Below are positions 15,974-25,450 of a stretch of 64,000 nucleotides of DNA, in pieces. Position numbers and translations under genes: made by a program. This DNA comes from Talinum fruticosum (Eukaryota; Streptophyta; Magnoliopsida; Caryophyllales; Talinaceae): positions 1 through 64,000 of the forward strand of contig JAITYX010000146.1 in assembly GCA_021018815.1 (NCBI GenBank). The letters run 5' to 3'. Position 1 is the stretch's first letter; the number at the start of each line of letters is the position of its first letter. The notes below the pieces were generated by a model. The model was not told the DNA's origin. It worked only from the letters and a program-made list of their open reading frames with translations, and did no database searches.

Positions 15974-17188
15974 ATAACCCTAAACCCTATACCCTAAACC
16001 CTATACCCTAAACCCTATACCCTAAACCCTATACCCTAAACCCTAAACCCTAAACCCTATACCCTAAACCCTAAACCCTAAACCCTATAACCCTAATACC
16101 CTATACCCTAAACCCTAATACCCTAAACCCTAATACCCTAAGCCCTAATACCCTAAACCCTAATACCCTAAACCCTAATACCCTAAACCCTAATACCCTA
16201 AACCCTAAACCCTAAACCCTAATACCCTAAACCCTAAATCCTAATACCCTAAACCCTAATACCCTAAACGCTATACCCTATAACCCTATTCCATATACCC
16301 TATACCCTAAACCCTATGCCCTAAACCCTATAGCCTATACCCTAAATCCTGGACCCTATGCTCTAGACCCTGGACCCTAAGCCCTAGACCCTGGACCCTA
16401 AGCCCTAAACCCTAAATTCTAAGCCCTAAACCCTAAACCCTAAACCCTTAACCCTAACCCTAAACCCTATACCCTAAACCCTAAAAAACCCTAAACCCTA
16501 AACCCTAAAAACCCTAAACCCTAAACCCTAAAAAAGCTAAACCCTAAACACTAAAGCCTCGAACCCTAAACCCTATACCCTAAACCCTATACCCTATACC
16601 CTAAACCCTATACCCTAAACCCTATACCCTAAACACAATACCCTAAACCCTATAACCTAAACGCTATACCCTAAACCTATACCCTTAAAACCCTAAACCC
16701 CAAACCCTATACCCAAACCCTAAACCCTATACCCTATGCCCAATACCCTATACCCTAAACCCAATACCCTAAGCACAATACCCTAAGCACAATACCATAA
16801 ACCCAATACCCTAACCCCAATACCCTAAACCCTAATACCCAAAACCCTAACCCCAATACCCTAAACCCTAAACCCTAATACCCTAAACCCTAATACCCTA
16901 AACGCTATACCCTAAACCCTATACCCTATACCCTATACCCTAAACCCTATGCCCTAAACCCTATAGCCTATACCCTAAATCCTAAACCCTATGCCCTAAA
17001 CCCTAAACCCTAAACCCTAGACCCTGGACCCTAAGCCCTAAACCCTATACCCTATACCCTAAACCCTAAACCCTTAACCCTAAACCCTAAACCCTAAACC
17101 GTAAACCTTCAACCCTCAACCACAGACCTCGAACCCTAAACCCTAAACCCTGAACCCTAAACCTAAACCATGAACCCTTACTCCAACA
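15974..17188. repeat. Degenerate proximal telomere-variant array
   Basis: The perfect heptamer gives way to variants such as CCCTATA, CCCTAATA, CCCTAAG, CCCTATG and CCCTGGA, mixed with canonical units, all in the same orientation as the telomere. Variants are clustered rather than scattered. A stretch at about 16268-16350 recurs almost word for word at about 16901-16985, so part of the array arose by duplication of blocks of several hundred bases. Confidence 0.93.
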
Positions 17189-17526
17189 CCCTAAAAGTTT
17201 TAGGGTTTATAGTCTGGGGTTTAGGGTTTTGAGTTCGAGGTTTAGTGTTCAAGGTTTAGGGTTTGTAGTTTAGGGTTTAGGTTTTACAATTTCGGGTTTA
17301 GGGTTTAGGGTTTAGGGTTTAGGGTTTATGGTTAGGGGTTTAGGGTTTAGGGTTTCGAGTTTAGCGTTTAGGGTTTTGGTTTGGGGTTTAGGCTTTAAGG
17401 ATTACGATTTAGGGTTTAGGGTTTAGCGTTTAGGGTTTAGGGTTAAGTGTTTAGGGTTTAGCATTTAGGGTTAAGTGTTTAGGCTTTAGCATTTAGGGTT
17501 AAGTGTTTAGGCTTTAGCATTTAGGG
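17189..17526. repeat. Inverted telomere-like block 1 (TTTAGGG orientation)
   Basis: At 17189-17205 a short palindrome (CCCTAAAA-G-TTTTAGGG) flips the repeat from CCCTAAA to TTTAGGG. Degenerate TTTAGGG units then continue to about 17526. The order CCCTAAA then TTTAGGG is opposite to that expected of a simple end-to-end chromosome fusion. The block is paralogous to the one at 22881-23158, sharing the palindrome and the following phrases. Confidence 0.9.
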
Positions 17527-17626
17527 TTGTAACAACCCGACAAGTAAACCACATTATTTATTTTATCGATTGCAAAATTTATATAATTGAGCGCGTCAAC
17601 TTAAATTCGATATTTTATATTTAAAT
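17527..17626 (+). mobile_element. LTR 5'-end fragment abutting telomere-like repeats
   Basis: The sequence opens with TGTAACAACCC, a start typical of plant Gypsy LTRs. About 100 bases (17527-17625) match 23159-23257 with few differences, including an AT-rich stretch and a GAGCGCGT phrase. Homology stops where the 24-bp tandem repeat begins. No internal element region or second LTR is visible, so this is a truncated remnant. The family name is inferred from the terminus only. Confidence 0.5.
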
Positions 17627-18005
17627 GTAAGACTCTCAAGTCACATAAGTTCAAGACTCTCAAGTCATAAATTCAAGAGTCTCAAGTCATACAAATTCAA
17701 GACTCTCAAGTCACATAAACTCAAGACTCTCAAGTCATACAAATAGAAGACTCTCAAATCACGTAAACTCAAGACTCTCAAGTTACACAAATTCAAGACT
17801 CTCAAGTCACATAAATTTAAAACTCTCAAGTCACCCAAATTAGAGACTTTTAAGTCACTAAAAGTACCCTTAAGTCACTCAAATTAAAGACTCTCAAGTC
17901 ACATAAGTTCAAGACTTTTAAGTCACGTAAACTCAAGACTATCAAGTCAAACAAAGTGCAAGTCCGAACGATTCTCAAGTCATTCAAATTAAAGATTCAC
18001 AAGTC
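17627..18005. repeat. 24-bp minisatellite (AAGACTCTCAAGTCA core)
   Basis: Roughly 16 imperfect tandem copies of a 24-base unit contain the core AAGACTCTCAAGTCA followed by a variable A-rich linker. Unit length varies from 22 to 24. The repeats are contiguous, without unique spacers, so this is a minisatellite and not a CRISPR-like array. Confidence 0.88.
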
Positions 18006-18106
18006 ACCAATTAGATCCTTTAGTCATTAAAAGAGGTTTCACCCGTTCATACACCCTAAAGAGAGTAAGACATACAAGGGATTAACCAAAAGTCAATTTT
18101 TCGGAT

Positions 18107-18570
18107 AAGCGGCTCCAATGTCTCCGACCCGAATAAATCGCTCGGACGTCTATGTGACGAAAAGTCGGATGGCCCGTTTTGAGACTCGGAATCAAATAAA
18201 TTGTTCTAACGTCTCTAAGCCAGGATAAGTCGGATGACTCGTTCGAATCACTGAGTCGCTCGGGTTGAATAAATCGGATGACCCGTTTTGAGACTCGGAA
18301 TCAAATAAATTGTTCTAACGTCTTCAAACCGGATAAGTCGGATGGCTCGTTACGAAGCTCTTAGTCGCTCGGGTTGAATAAATCGGATGACCGTTTTGAG
18401 ACTCAGAATCAAATAAATTGTTCTAAGGTCTCTAAAGCTGGATAAGTCGGATGGCTCGTTACGAAGCTCCGAGTCACCTGGGTTGAATAAATCGGATGAC
18501 CCGTTTTGAGACTCAAAATCAAATAAATTGTTCTAACGTCTCTAAACCGGATGAGTTGAATGACACGCTT
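18107..18570. repeat. About 109-bp tandem repeat, four copies
   Basis: The phrase CCCGTTTTGAGACTCGGAAT recurs near 18173, 18282, 18390 and 18500, giving a period of 108-110 bases. Each unit also contains a TCGGATGAC or TCGGATGGC motif and an AATAAATTGTTCTAACGTCT stretch. It may be a subtelomeric satellite or an internal repeat of the preceding LTR fragment. No coding capacity is seen. Confidence 0.85.
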
Positions 18571-19143
18571 TGATGTCTCCGAGTCAAGTGTTGACGTGAA
18601 TGATTCACTCTGAATAATAGGAAAGTTTGCAAGAATGACATTAGAAAAAAAATAGCAAAAATATAAAATAAAAAAATAAAAAGTGGAAAAGTTCAGCGAA
18701 TTTCTGAGCCAACACCATCAACTTTTGCATTGTTGCCAAATTACACTGAGGTGTTACTCTACCCCAACTTCAAGCAATAATCTCAAAAGATATCGTAGCA
18801 ACACTTGGGGGCAATTTGTGCAAACCGACGTCTGCAAAGTGAAATTTTTCAACAAAACAAACCACTACCAAAACCAAAAAATAACAAAACAAAACAAAAA
18901 ACAAAAATCAAAAATTCATCGCTATCAGGTTTCTACAGCTTGTTCTGAAGATAGGTCCTGGAAACAAATTCCGAATGTGATTCAGTTCCTATAATCTAAG
19001 TTGAGTAGAAAACTCCTCACACAAATTCAAACTCTCTCTCCATCTTCGCTCCAAACCGTACCCACCAAGCCAAACGCTCTATAATCTCAAATTGAATTTC
19101 CAGTTTTCAATTCGAACGCATTTGATTCAAGTTGACACAAAAA
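18571..19143. other. Spacer without a recognisable gene
   Basis: A-rich sequence around 18640-18680 and 18840-18920. A short reading frame from about 18683 has a composition typical of A-rich noise and no recognised domain. The stretch after 19020 becomes C-rich and resembles a plant 5' untranslated leader, possibly of the gene-like region that follows. Confidence 0.4.
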
Positions 19144-19800
19144 ATGGAGCCTTCACAAACCCCAGAAGAAAGCAAAAAAGAGGCACACAGGTTGGAATCT
19201 AGAAGTTCTAGAAGAACCCGAAGCAAGGACTCGTCACTGGCAGGTCTCCCGCCGAAAAATTCATCCACGGCGCCCGAGAGGACGACTCTTCTGCTGCTTC
19301 CGTTCGGTCCCGTCTTCCTCCACTTGGCGACCCGCTAAGCTCAGGCAGCTGTGGGGGTTCATCTCCTCTTCGGTTCTGCGACCCGTAAGTCCCATGGACG
19401 CTGCTACAACTCCCGATCTCATGGCTGCCGACTCGGCCGAAGAGCTCACGGAATCTCCGGCGGCAGAGCCCGATTTCACCAGAGAAGAAAGCCACGAGCA
19501 ACCCAAGTCGGTGGAGAAGAACTCCGAGCCAAAATTCTCAGAATCCAATCTCCACAACCTAATTCCAAATCAGGCCAATCAAGGGTGAAACTCCATCGGC
19601 AAAAACGCTAGCCTCGGGAACGGAGAGGCGCTGGCTTCAGGACCGGAAGAAGTCGGCGGCGGCAGGCGTTGCTCCGGCGAAGACTAAAGCTGCCAGGAGG
19701 AACCCATGGAGGGATGTCTCGAACCGCGGCGTGAAATCGGTGAAGAAGGAGGCGAGTGCGGTGGCGCCACGCGCGAGAGGCCGGTACTGAGCTTTCTGCT
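19144..19800 (+). pseudogene. Frame-broken gene-like sequence, function unknown
   Basis: This GC-rich island in AT-rich surroundings looks protein-coding, but its frame changes. One frame starts at ATG 19144 and gives a basic Ser/Arg-rich segment of 64 residues. A second frame from ATG 19394 gives an acidic Glu/Ser-rich segment ending at a stop near 19586. A third frame immediately downstream gives a Lys/Ala-rich tail with an RRNPWRDVSNRG phrase, ending at TGA near 19789. Together they suggest one low-complexity, possibly nuclear protein broken by frameshifts, or one with small introns (a GTAAGT lies at about 19385). I do not recognise the family. RNA-seq could turn this into a real gene, so the pseudogene label is provisional. 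Confidence 0.4.
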
Positions 19801-20333
19801 ATTCTGGGCGACGACAGAAGGGCAGTGAAGGGGCTGGTGATTTTGGAAAGAGGTGAAGCCATGGAAGGCTTTGATGAGAGAGAGAGACCCGTTTTCAGAA
19901 GTTGAAGTTCATGGGTTTTGAACAGTTTAGAGAGATAAAATGAAAAGGTGCCATTACCCACAAATTAAAAATGCTATTGTAATGTAGATAGGTGGCTACG
20001 TGAACCGTGAATTTTTAGGGTTTTATTCCCTCTACTAAATTTTGCTGTAATCTAAACTAACATTTTTATATAACCATAGTTAGTCATTATTTATTTATTT
20101 TTTAAAAGAAAATTCTCGATGACTCATAAAAATAAAATAAAAGAGAGAGAGAGAGAGTCATGTGAATTATACGTAAACAAGTCCAAACATGTGACCTAGG
20201 TGATTCCAACATTCACATCGAGAAGGTGATTAAAATCAACCTCGTATCAATCATCTTCTAAATGTTCGAGATACAACTCGCTCCAAGCACTCAACAAAAC
20301 TCGTGCATGCGGATGACTCTCGAAGGGGGCATT
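19801..20333. other. Intergenic spacer with short (GA)n
   Basis: Tail of the gene-like region, then AT-rich DNA with a short GA microsatellite at about 20143-20157. Nothing coding is seen. A short telomere-like TTTTTAGGGTTTT at about 20012 is isolated and probably chance. Confidence 0.4.
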
Positions 20334-20982
20334 TGTAGGAGGCACAAAATTCGTTAGCCAATTATACGTCGCCACGTGGAAAATTAATTATTTTTATTTT
20401 ACCTATTGCAAATTGACACGTGTAAAATGGGCCTTGGAAAGCCTTTAAAATTAAAATCAAAAGAAATCAAATTCGACCAATCACAAGTTACCACGTGTCG
20501 TTAATAATGCGATAAATAGTAAATATTTCTTTTAAGAAATAATTACTAAACTATAGGCCAAGCCCAAAATCCAAGCCAAACCCTAACTCGAAAAAGTTAT
20601 AAATAGAGGTCATTTCCTCATTTTTCACACATTCGAGCATTTGCGAAATCCAGAGCTCAAGCTGCAAACGACATCCAGACTTCCAAGCGCCAAGGATCAA
20701 AGTGCGCAACCGTTCGGAAATCGAGTCAACGATTCAAATTCAAGACTCTCATCACATCCGGATCAAGAACCATTCAGCGTTCATCATCTACCCCAACATC
20801 AACGTTCGAGATCAAGTTACAACGCCCTCGAATCATTCAAGTTCCAAGGAGATTAAATCGGAGGATTACGTTTATCGTATTCAATACAGAGATTGTACCC
20901 ATTAACCAAAAATCAATACAACTTATATTTGTTTCCTAATTTCCTGTCTTTATTTATTTTAGACTCGAAATTTGTGTTTACA
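20334..20982 (+). mobile_element. Probable solo or broken LTR (649 bp)
   Basis: The segment begins TGTAGGAGG and ends GTGTTTACA, giving a TGTA...TACA terminal inverted repeat expected of an LTR. A TATA-like TATAAATAGAGG sits at 20599, followed by a transcribed-looking C/A-rich stretch, as in the R/U5 part of plant LTRs. No primer-binding site or internal region follows. The next base begins the duplicated DUF1350-gene segment. Five bases before (GCATT) and after (ATCAT) do not match, so a clean solo-LTR insertion with target duplication is not supported. Confidence 0.55.
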
Positions 20983-22582
20983 ATCATATCCATTGCTGCA
21001 AAACGATCCTTGTTTTGAATCTTGTTGCCACCATTCGACCACCAACATGAACCACAAATCGACAACATACTATTCTTATCTTTCATGAATTTTCAATATT
21101 CATAGACCAGTATAATCATTGTTCCTAGACTTTCCATCAAACTGGAACAGCCACATGCCTCTCCCTCCCTAGTACCATTGGCTCTATCTCAATCCCACAA
21201 CAAAAAGTTTACATTTTGTCCATCAAGGTTCTCTATTTACGGGAAAGTGGAAGCTTACATTACTCTTTTCGATCTTGTAGATTTTGAGGATAGTTTCCAT
21301 ATTGGAAGTGTATAAGCATTTGTGAGATGCGAGCTTCACATCCATCCTTTTGAACTTAACATACATATCTCTTTTCCTTCTCCAAGAAAAGGCAAAAAAA
21401 TAAGTTTGTTGTTTGTCAAATCCCGGTTAGCGAGTATGAGTCAAATTTTTATATTTCATATTGGTGCATGAGTTTTTTCATAACTTAATTAGCAAGAGTA
21501 CAGATCACACATTTAGTAGCAACAACGAGGAAAGTAAATCGGTTTTGACCTCCAAAGGTCTCGGTCTAGCTAGTCTCTTCCACATTTCCCAATTCTCCTG
21601 AGTTGCAAATTAGTAGAAGGGACAGTATTCGATGGATAATCTCACCAAAATTTAGAAACATCACATAAGCACTATAACCAACAAAACTCCCCCAACTTAT
21701 CAATGACATACACTGGAACCTAGCTCAAACTCCACCATGAGAACAGTAGAAAGAGCAACACATCAATACTTCACTCCTGATAGAGAATGTATAAGATAAA
21801 AAGAAGAGATCCTAAGTAAGAAATATAAGGAATAAGCTTGAGAATAGAATTGGGGGATAAAACACTAGACCTAATTCGGTAAATCCAATTTGGTTCTAAA
21901 ATTCTAAATTATGAATTTCTACTTGTTTCATCCAATACAAATACACATGGAAGGATATCATGTATATATATATATAATCACGTATATTCTAAGTAATTGA
22001 ACTAATTTATTTAATTAAAATTAATTAATTAATTTAACTCTTGTAATCATCTCAAATAAAATTACGGTTATTACATAGAACGTTGTTGTCTTTGTATGAC
22101 ATTTTTATGTTATTTATTTTAGGACATTACACGATATTTAGCATATTTGAAATAAGGTCTAATCATATTTGGTTTCAAATTCTAATTACATGTTTTTAGG
22201 TAGTTTCCCGTTTGCCTTGCGAGTGTCCACAGTCTTTATAAGACAATATTATCCGAGGATATTACTAGCTGATTTGAGTTATATTATTGAATGCACTTGT
22301 CACACAAGAAATCTCTTCTTCCTAATCGTCTACTCCCACTTTGCTATTTCACAATTTCCCTCTCCTTCTTCCCTTAATCTTCCCTCTTCCTAATCTCGGA
22401 TATAGGCAACAATACCTTCGGGGACGATGAATTCAAGCAATTCGAGTCTATAAACAAATAGGAATAAGCACTTAGTACCTTGTTGTTGAATGCCATTAAT
22501 ATGTTCCCATTTCGATTTACAGACATATCTTCACCCCGACAATCACATCAATACAATGAAATATACAAAACTCGAAACCTAA
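20983..22582 (-). repeat. Duplicated segment A: copy of DUF1350-gene intron 6, exon 6 and part of intron 5
   Basis: This 1.6-kb segment is a near-identical direct-orientation copy of 47870-49651, which lies inside the DUF1350 gene. Homology starts exactly after the LTR end at 20982 and stops at 22582. Compared with the genic copy it lacks about 189 bases (genic 49281-49469), joined at a CTC shared by both ends of the missing piece. Other differences are scattered substitutions and 1-base indels. It holds a dead copy of exon 6. The genic copy is taken as the source because it is part of an intact gene; that is inference. Confidence 0.93.
22479..22535 (-). pseudogene. Dead copy of DUF1350 exon 6
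   Basis: This matches functional exon 6 (49549-49604), which encodes GSRYAVNRNGNILMAFNNK. The copy has one extra base within the exon (57 rather than 56), which shifts the frame. The intronic AG before the exon has become GG on the minus strand, so the acceptor is lost. The donor side (AAG then GTACTAAG) is still intact. No other DUF1350 exon is present nearby, so it cannot make a protein. Confidence 0.88.
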
Positions 22583-22605
22583 TGACATACACCTAATTCG
22601 GTAAA
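22583..22605. other. Patchwork filler at the breakpoint
   Basis: Between the end of segment A and the telomere-like block lie about 20 bases made of two pieces found inside segment A: AATGACATACAC (also at 21702-21713) and ACCTAATTCGGTAAA (also near 21869-21883). This is the pattern of templated filler at an end-joining or template-switching junction. Confidence 0.6.
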
Positions 22606-22880
22606 CCCCAAACCCTAAACCCTAAACCCTATACCCTATACCCTAAACCCTATACCCTAAACCCTAAACCCTAAACCACTGAACCCTAAGCCACTGAACC
22701 TAAGCCCTAAACCCTAAACCCTAAACCCTAAACCCTAAACCCTAAGCCCCAAACCCTAAACCTTAAACCCTACACCCTCGACCCTAAACCCTAAACCCTC
22801 AACCCTCAACCCTTAAGCTCTGAACCACTGAACCCTAAACCCCGAACCTTAAAACTAAACCATAAACCCTTATTCCAAAA
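22606..22880. repeat. Interstitial telomere-like block 2, CCCTAAA orientation
   Basis: Degenerate CCCTAAA and CCCTATA units, including a short perfect run at about 22706-22745, in the orientation of the terminal telomere. Phrases such as CTGAACCCTAAGCCACTGAACC mark it as diverged. It leads directly into the inverted block at the palindrome 22881-22897. Confidence 0.92.
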
Positions 22881-23158
22881 CCCTAAAAGTTTTAGGGTTT
22901 ATAGTCTGCGGTTTAGGGTTTTGAGTTTAGGGTTTAGTGTTCGAGGTTTAGGGTCTGTAGTTTAGGGTTTAGGTTTTACAATTTCGGGTTTAGGGTTTAG
23001 GGTTAGGGGTTTCGGGTTTAGGGTTTCGAGTTTAGGGTTTAGGGTTTTTGGTTTAGGGTTTAGGCTTTAAGGATTACGGTTTAGGGTTTAGGGTTTAGGG
23101 TTAAGTGTTTAGGGTTTAGCATTTAGGGTTAAGTGTTTAGGCTTTAGCATTTAGGGTT
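22881..23158. repeat. Inverted telomere-like block 2 (TTTAGGG orientation)
   Basis: It starts with the same CCCTAAAA-G-TTTTAGGG palindrome as 17189-17205 and continues with the same series of degenerate phrases (ATAGTCTG.GGTTTAGGG, TTTACAATTTCGGG, TTAAGTGTTTAGG). Homology with block 1 continues across the repeat into the LTR start, so the two are paralogous copies of one subtelomeric unit and not independent arrays. Confidence 0.9.
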
Positions 23159-23946
23159 TGTAAATACCCAATATTAAACCACATTATTTATTTTACTGAT
23201 TGCAAAATTTATATAATTGAGCGCGTGCACTTAAATTCGATATTTTATATTTAAATTATTTTTTATATGTGTTATGCATGTAAGGCGACGAAGTGGCCCT
23301 AATGAAAATTTCATAGTAATTATTATAAGCTGATTCGGGTATTTCCGGGCGGTTCCAGCTCAACCAACACGTCACCGGCCGACTGGGCCTAATCAGTCAG
23401 ACAAGGAAAGAATCGGCCCAAGATAACCCTTAACGGGCCGGGTAAAAGCCCCAAAGCCCACTAGGGCTAGCGTTTCCCTAAACCACGGTAAAAGTACCAT
23501 TTTACCCCTTTAAAATCTCCTATAAATATTCATCTTTCCTCAACCCCAAGGCATGTTATGTTTACTTGACAAAACTTCTCACCTTTGGGATAATCCAAGT
23601 TCTCAAGCTTCTTAACTCTCAACACTCATCCACATTCATAACATTCATAAACGTTCATCGGCACACATACCGAGAACTTCCATCTTTGGAAATCTTCTCG
23701 TCTCCCAAGGAATCCCCCACGCACATCGAGGAAGATCTCCTCGATCCATTCAACTTAGTTCCCTACTAACTTGAGCGTCGGAGGGCGTTTCCGGGATCCA
23801 CCACCCGGGGCTTCGCCTTTTTGCGGGTTCAAGCGGTCTTCGTTCGGACTCGGATCGATCGTGCCACGTCCTCGGAACCGGAGCGGTAAATCCTTCCTCT
23901 CTCCGAATCATCATTCACATCATCAACTCAATTTTCTCCGGAAACA
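23159..23946 (+). mobile_element. Gypsy-type LTR (3' limit uncertain)
   Basis: It begins TGTAAATACCC directly after the TTTAGGG block. It contains GC-rich LTR-like sequence, a TATA-like CTATAAATATTC at about 23520, and a downstream ACTTGAGCGTCGGAGGGCG phrase that is common in plant Gypsy LTRs near the R/U5 region. The right end is not certain: GGAAACA at about 23946 is the best CA end I see, with no target-site duplication. No gag or pol follows, so it is a solo or truncated LTR. Confidence 0.5.
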
Positions 23947-24391
23947 ATAACCTATGTATATGTTTAAAAGAGGAAATTTAAAAATTTACATATATGTATA
24001 TTGAAGTATAAATGTGAGGTATATGATTATAAGATCGTTAATATTATATCGCAAGCGAACCATTACATTTATAAGTTATAAACATCATTATTAAAATAAA
24101 ATTAAAAAGTAACAATAAAATAAATAAAGAAATAAATAAATAATAAACTAATCAGATTTTTTTGAAAGAAAAAATCATATACAAAAAAAGAATAAATAAA
24201 TAAAAATGAGGATAAAAATATATACGAGTCCAATTAGCGTGGAATTTCATTTCCTCACCTCTCTTTCCTATGCCTGCGTTTTCACCTCCCCTGTATCTCC
24301 CTCTCTCGCCTCCCCTACTTCACCCCCTACTGCCGCCTCGATTCCGGCCACTAGAGGCCACCAACGCCGGCCGAGCAGCGCGCGGCGCACT

Positions 24392-24439
<48 letters not shown>

Positions 24440-25225
24440 GGCCACTGCCTGCCTCGCCCTCGCTCGCCGCCCACTCTCCGGCCAACCAACCTTAGACCGG
24501 CCACCGGAAATCGACGCTGGTGCTGCCGATGGCTGCCGAGCCCAGCCGTCGCTGCACCACCGCCACTCTTCCCCTTTTTGGCTTCCACTCTTACTTTGAA
24601 GGCAAAGCCCTCAATCCTATATTATCACACTTCATTACCTACTTAATGATTATAGTTATAAATTGAATTATATGGTTTTGAAAGATGTTTGTGGTGTGGA
24701 TTTAAAGGCTCAATTAGAAAAATGTGAGCTATTCTCAATAATTGTGATTTGGGGTTTTGTTGGAATGATTGTTGTTAAAGTGAACGAATATATTGCTTTT
24801 GTGAAATTGTGAGTTGGTGAATTTGTAAAATTATGAGTTAGTGAATTAATTTAGGCATGTTTTGATATAGATTTTGAGTGAATTTGATGGTTTTCGTTGT
24901 ATTTTGGAATTGTATATATTTGAGTAAAAGAAAGAGAATGTGTATATAGGGATTGAAGTTGGATAATAAGTAGAGTTGAAAGTATGTAAAACTTTAAGGA
25001 ATTTAGTGTACTTAATTGTATATGTAGATGTGGATTTTGTTGAGAAAAAGATGCATACAAGTTTGAATTAGTGTGTCTTGATGTATGTGGAATTTTAGTA
25101 AATTAGTTAATTTGTGGAGTAAATTGATTAATTTGTAAAATAGATGATAAGATGAGGTGAAAACTAACTTAAGGATAGGATTGAAAGTGACATTTTGGTT
25201 CGATATAATTAAATGAGTTAATGGT

Positions 25226-25295
<70 letters not shown>

Positions 25296-25450
25296 TAAAA
25301 ATAATGACAATAATAATGATAGTAACGATCATAATAACCATTAGGAGCATATTTTACGCTTGTCAAATAGATGTTAATAATTAAGATAAATGTTTGAATA
25401 TATATACATATCTTTAATCCGATTCGACTAATGAATAAAATCACATAAAT
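23947..25450. other. AT-rich spacer with a C-rich island and two microsatellites
   Basis: Mostly AT-rich. A C-rich island at about 24255-24620 reads as Pro/Ser/Leu-rich peptides in two frames and contains a CT microsatellite at about 24393-24437. It resembles a captured gene 5' region, but no domain is recognisable. An uninterrupted (AAT)n microsatellite occupies about 25228-25292. No gene is called. Confidence 0.6.

Noticed and set aside
17189..17526. Simple ancient end-to-end chromosome fusion
   Set aside because: A fusion reads TTTAGGG then CCCTAAA on one strand; here the order is the reverse, so fusion alone does not explain it.
17627..18005. CRISPR-like array of short repeats
   Set aside because: The 24-base units are contiguous and diverged, with no unique spacers and no cas genes; the host is a plant nucleus.
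18683..18994. 103-residue plus-strand frame
   Set aside because: Lys/Gln-rich translation of A-rich DNA, no domain and no supporting composition.
24206..24646. 146-residue Pro/Ser-rich plus-strand frame
   Set aside because: It crosses a CT microsatellite and two frames are open equally; no domain or start context. Noted only as a C-rich island.
25012..25444. Minus-strand frames rich in Ile or Tyr
   Set aside because: They come from the AAT microsatellite at 25228-25292 and AT-rich flanks.
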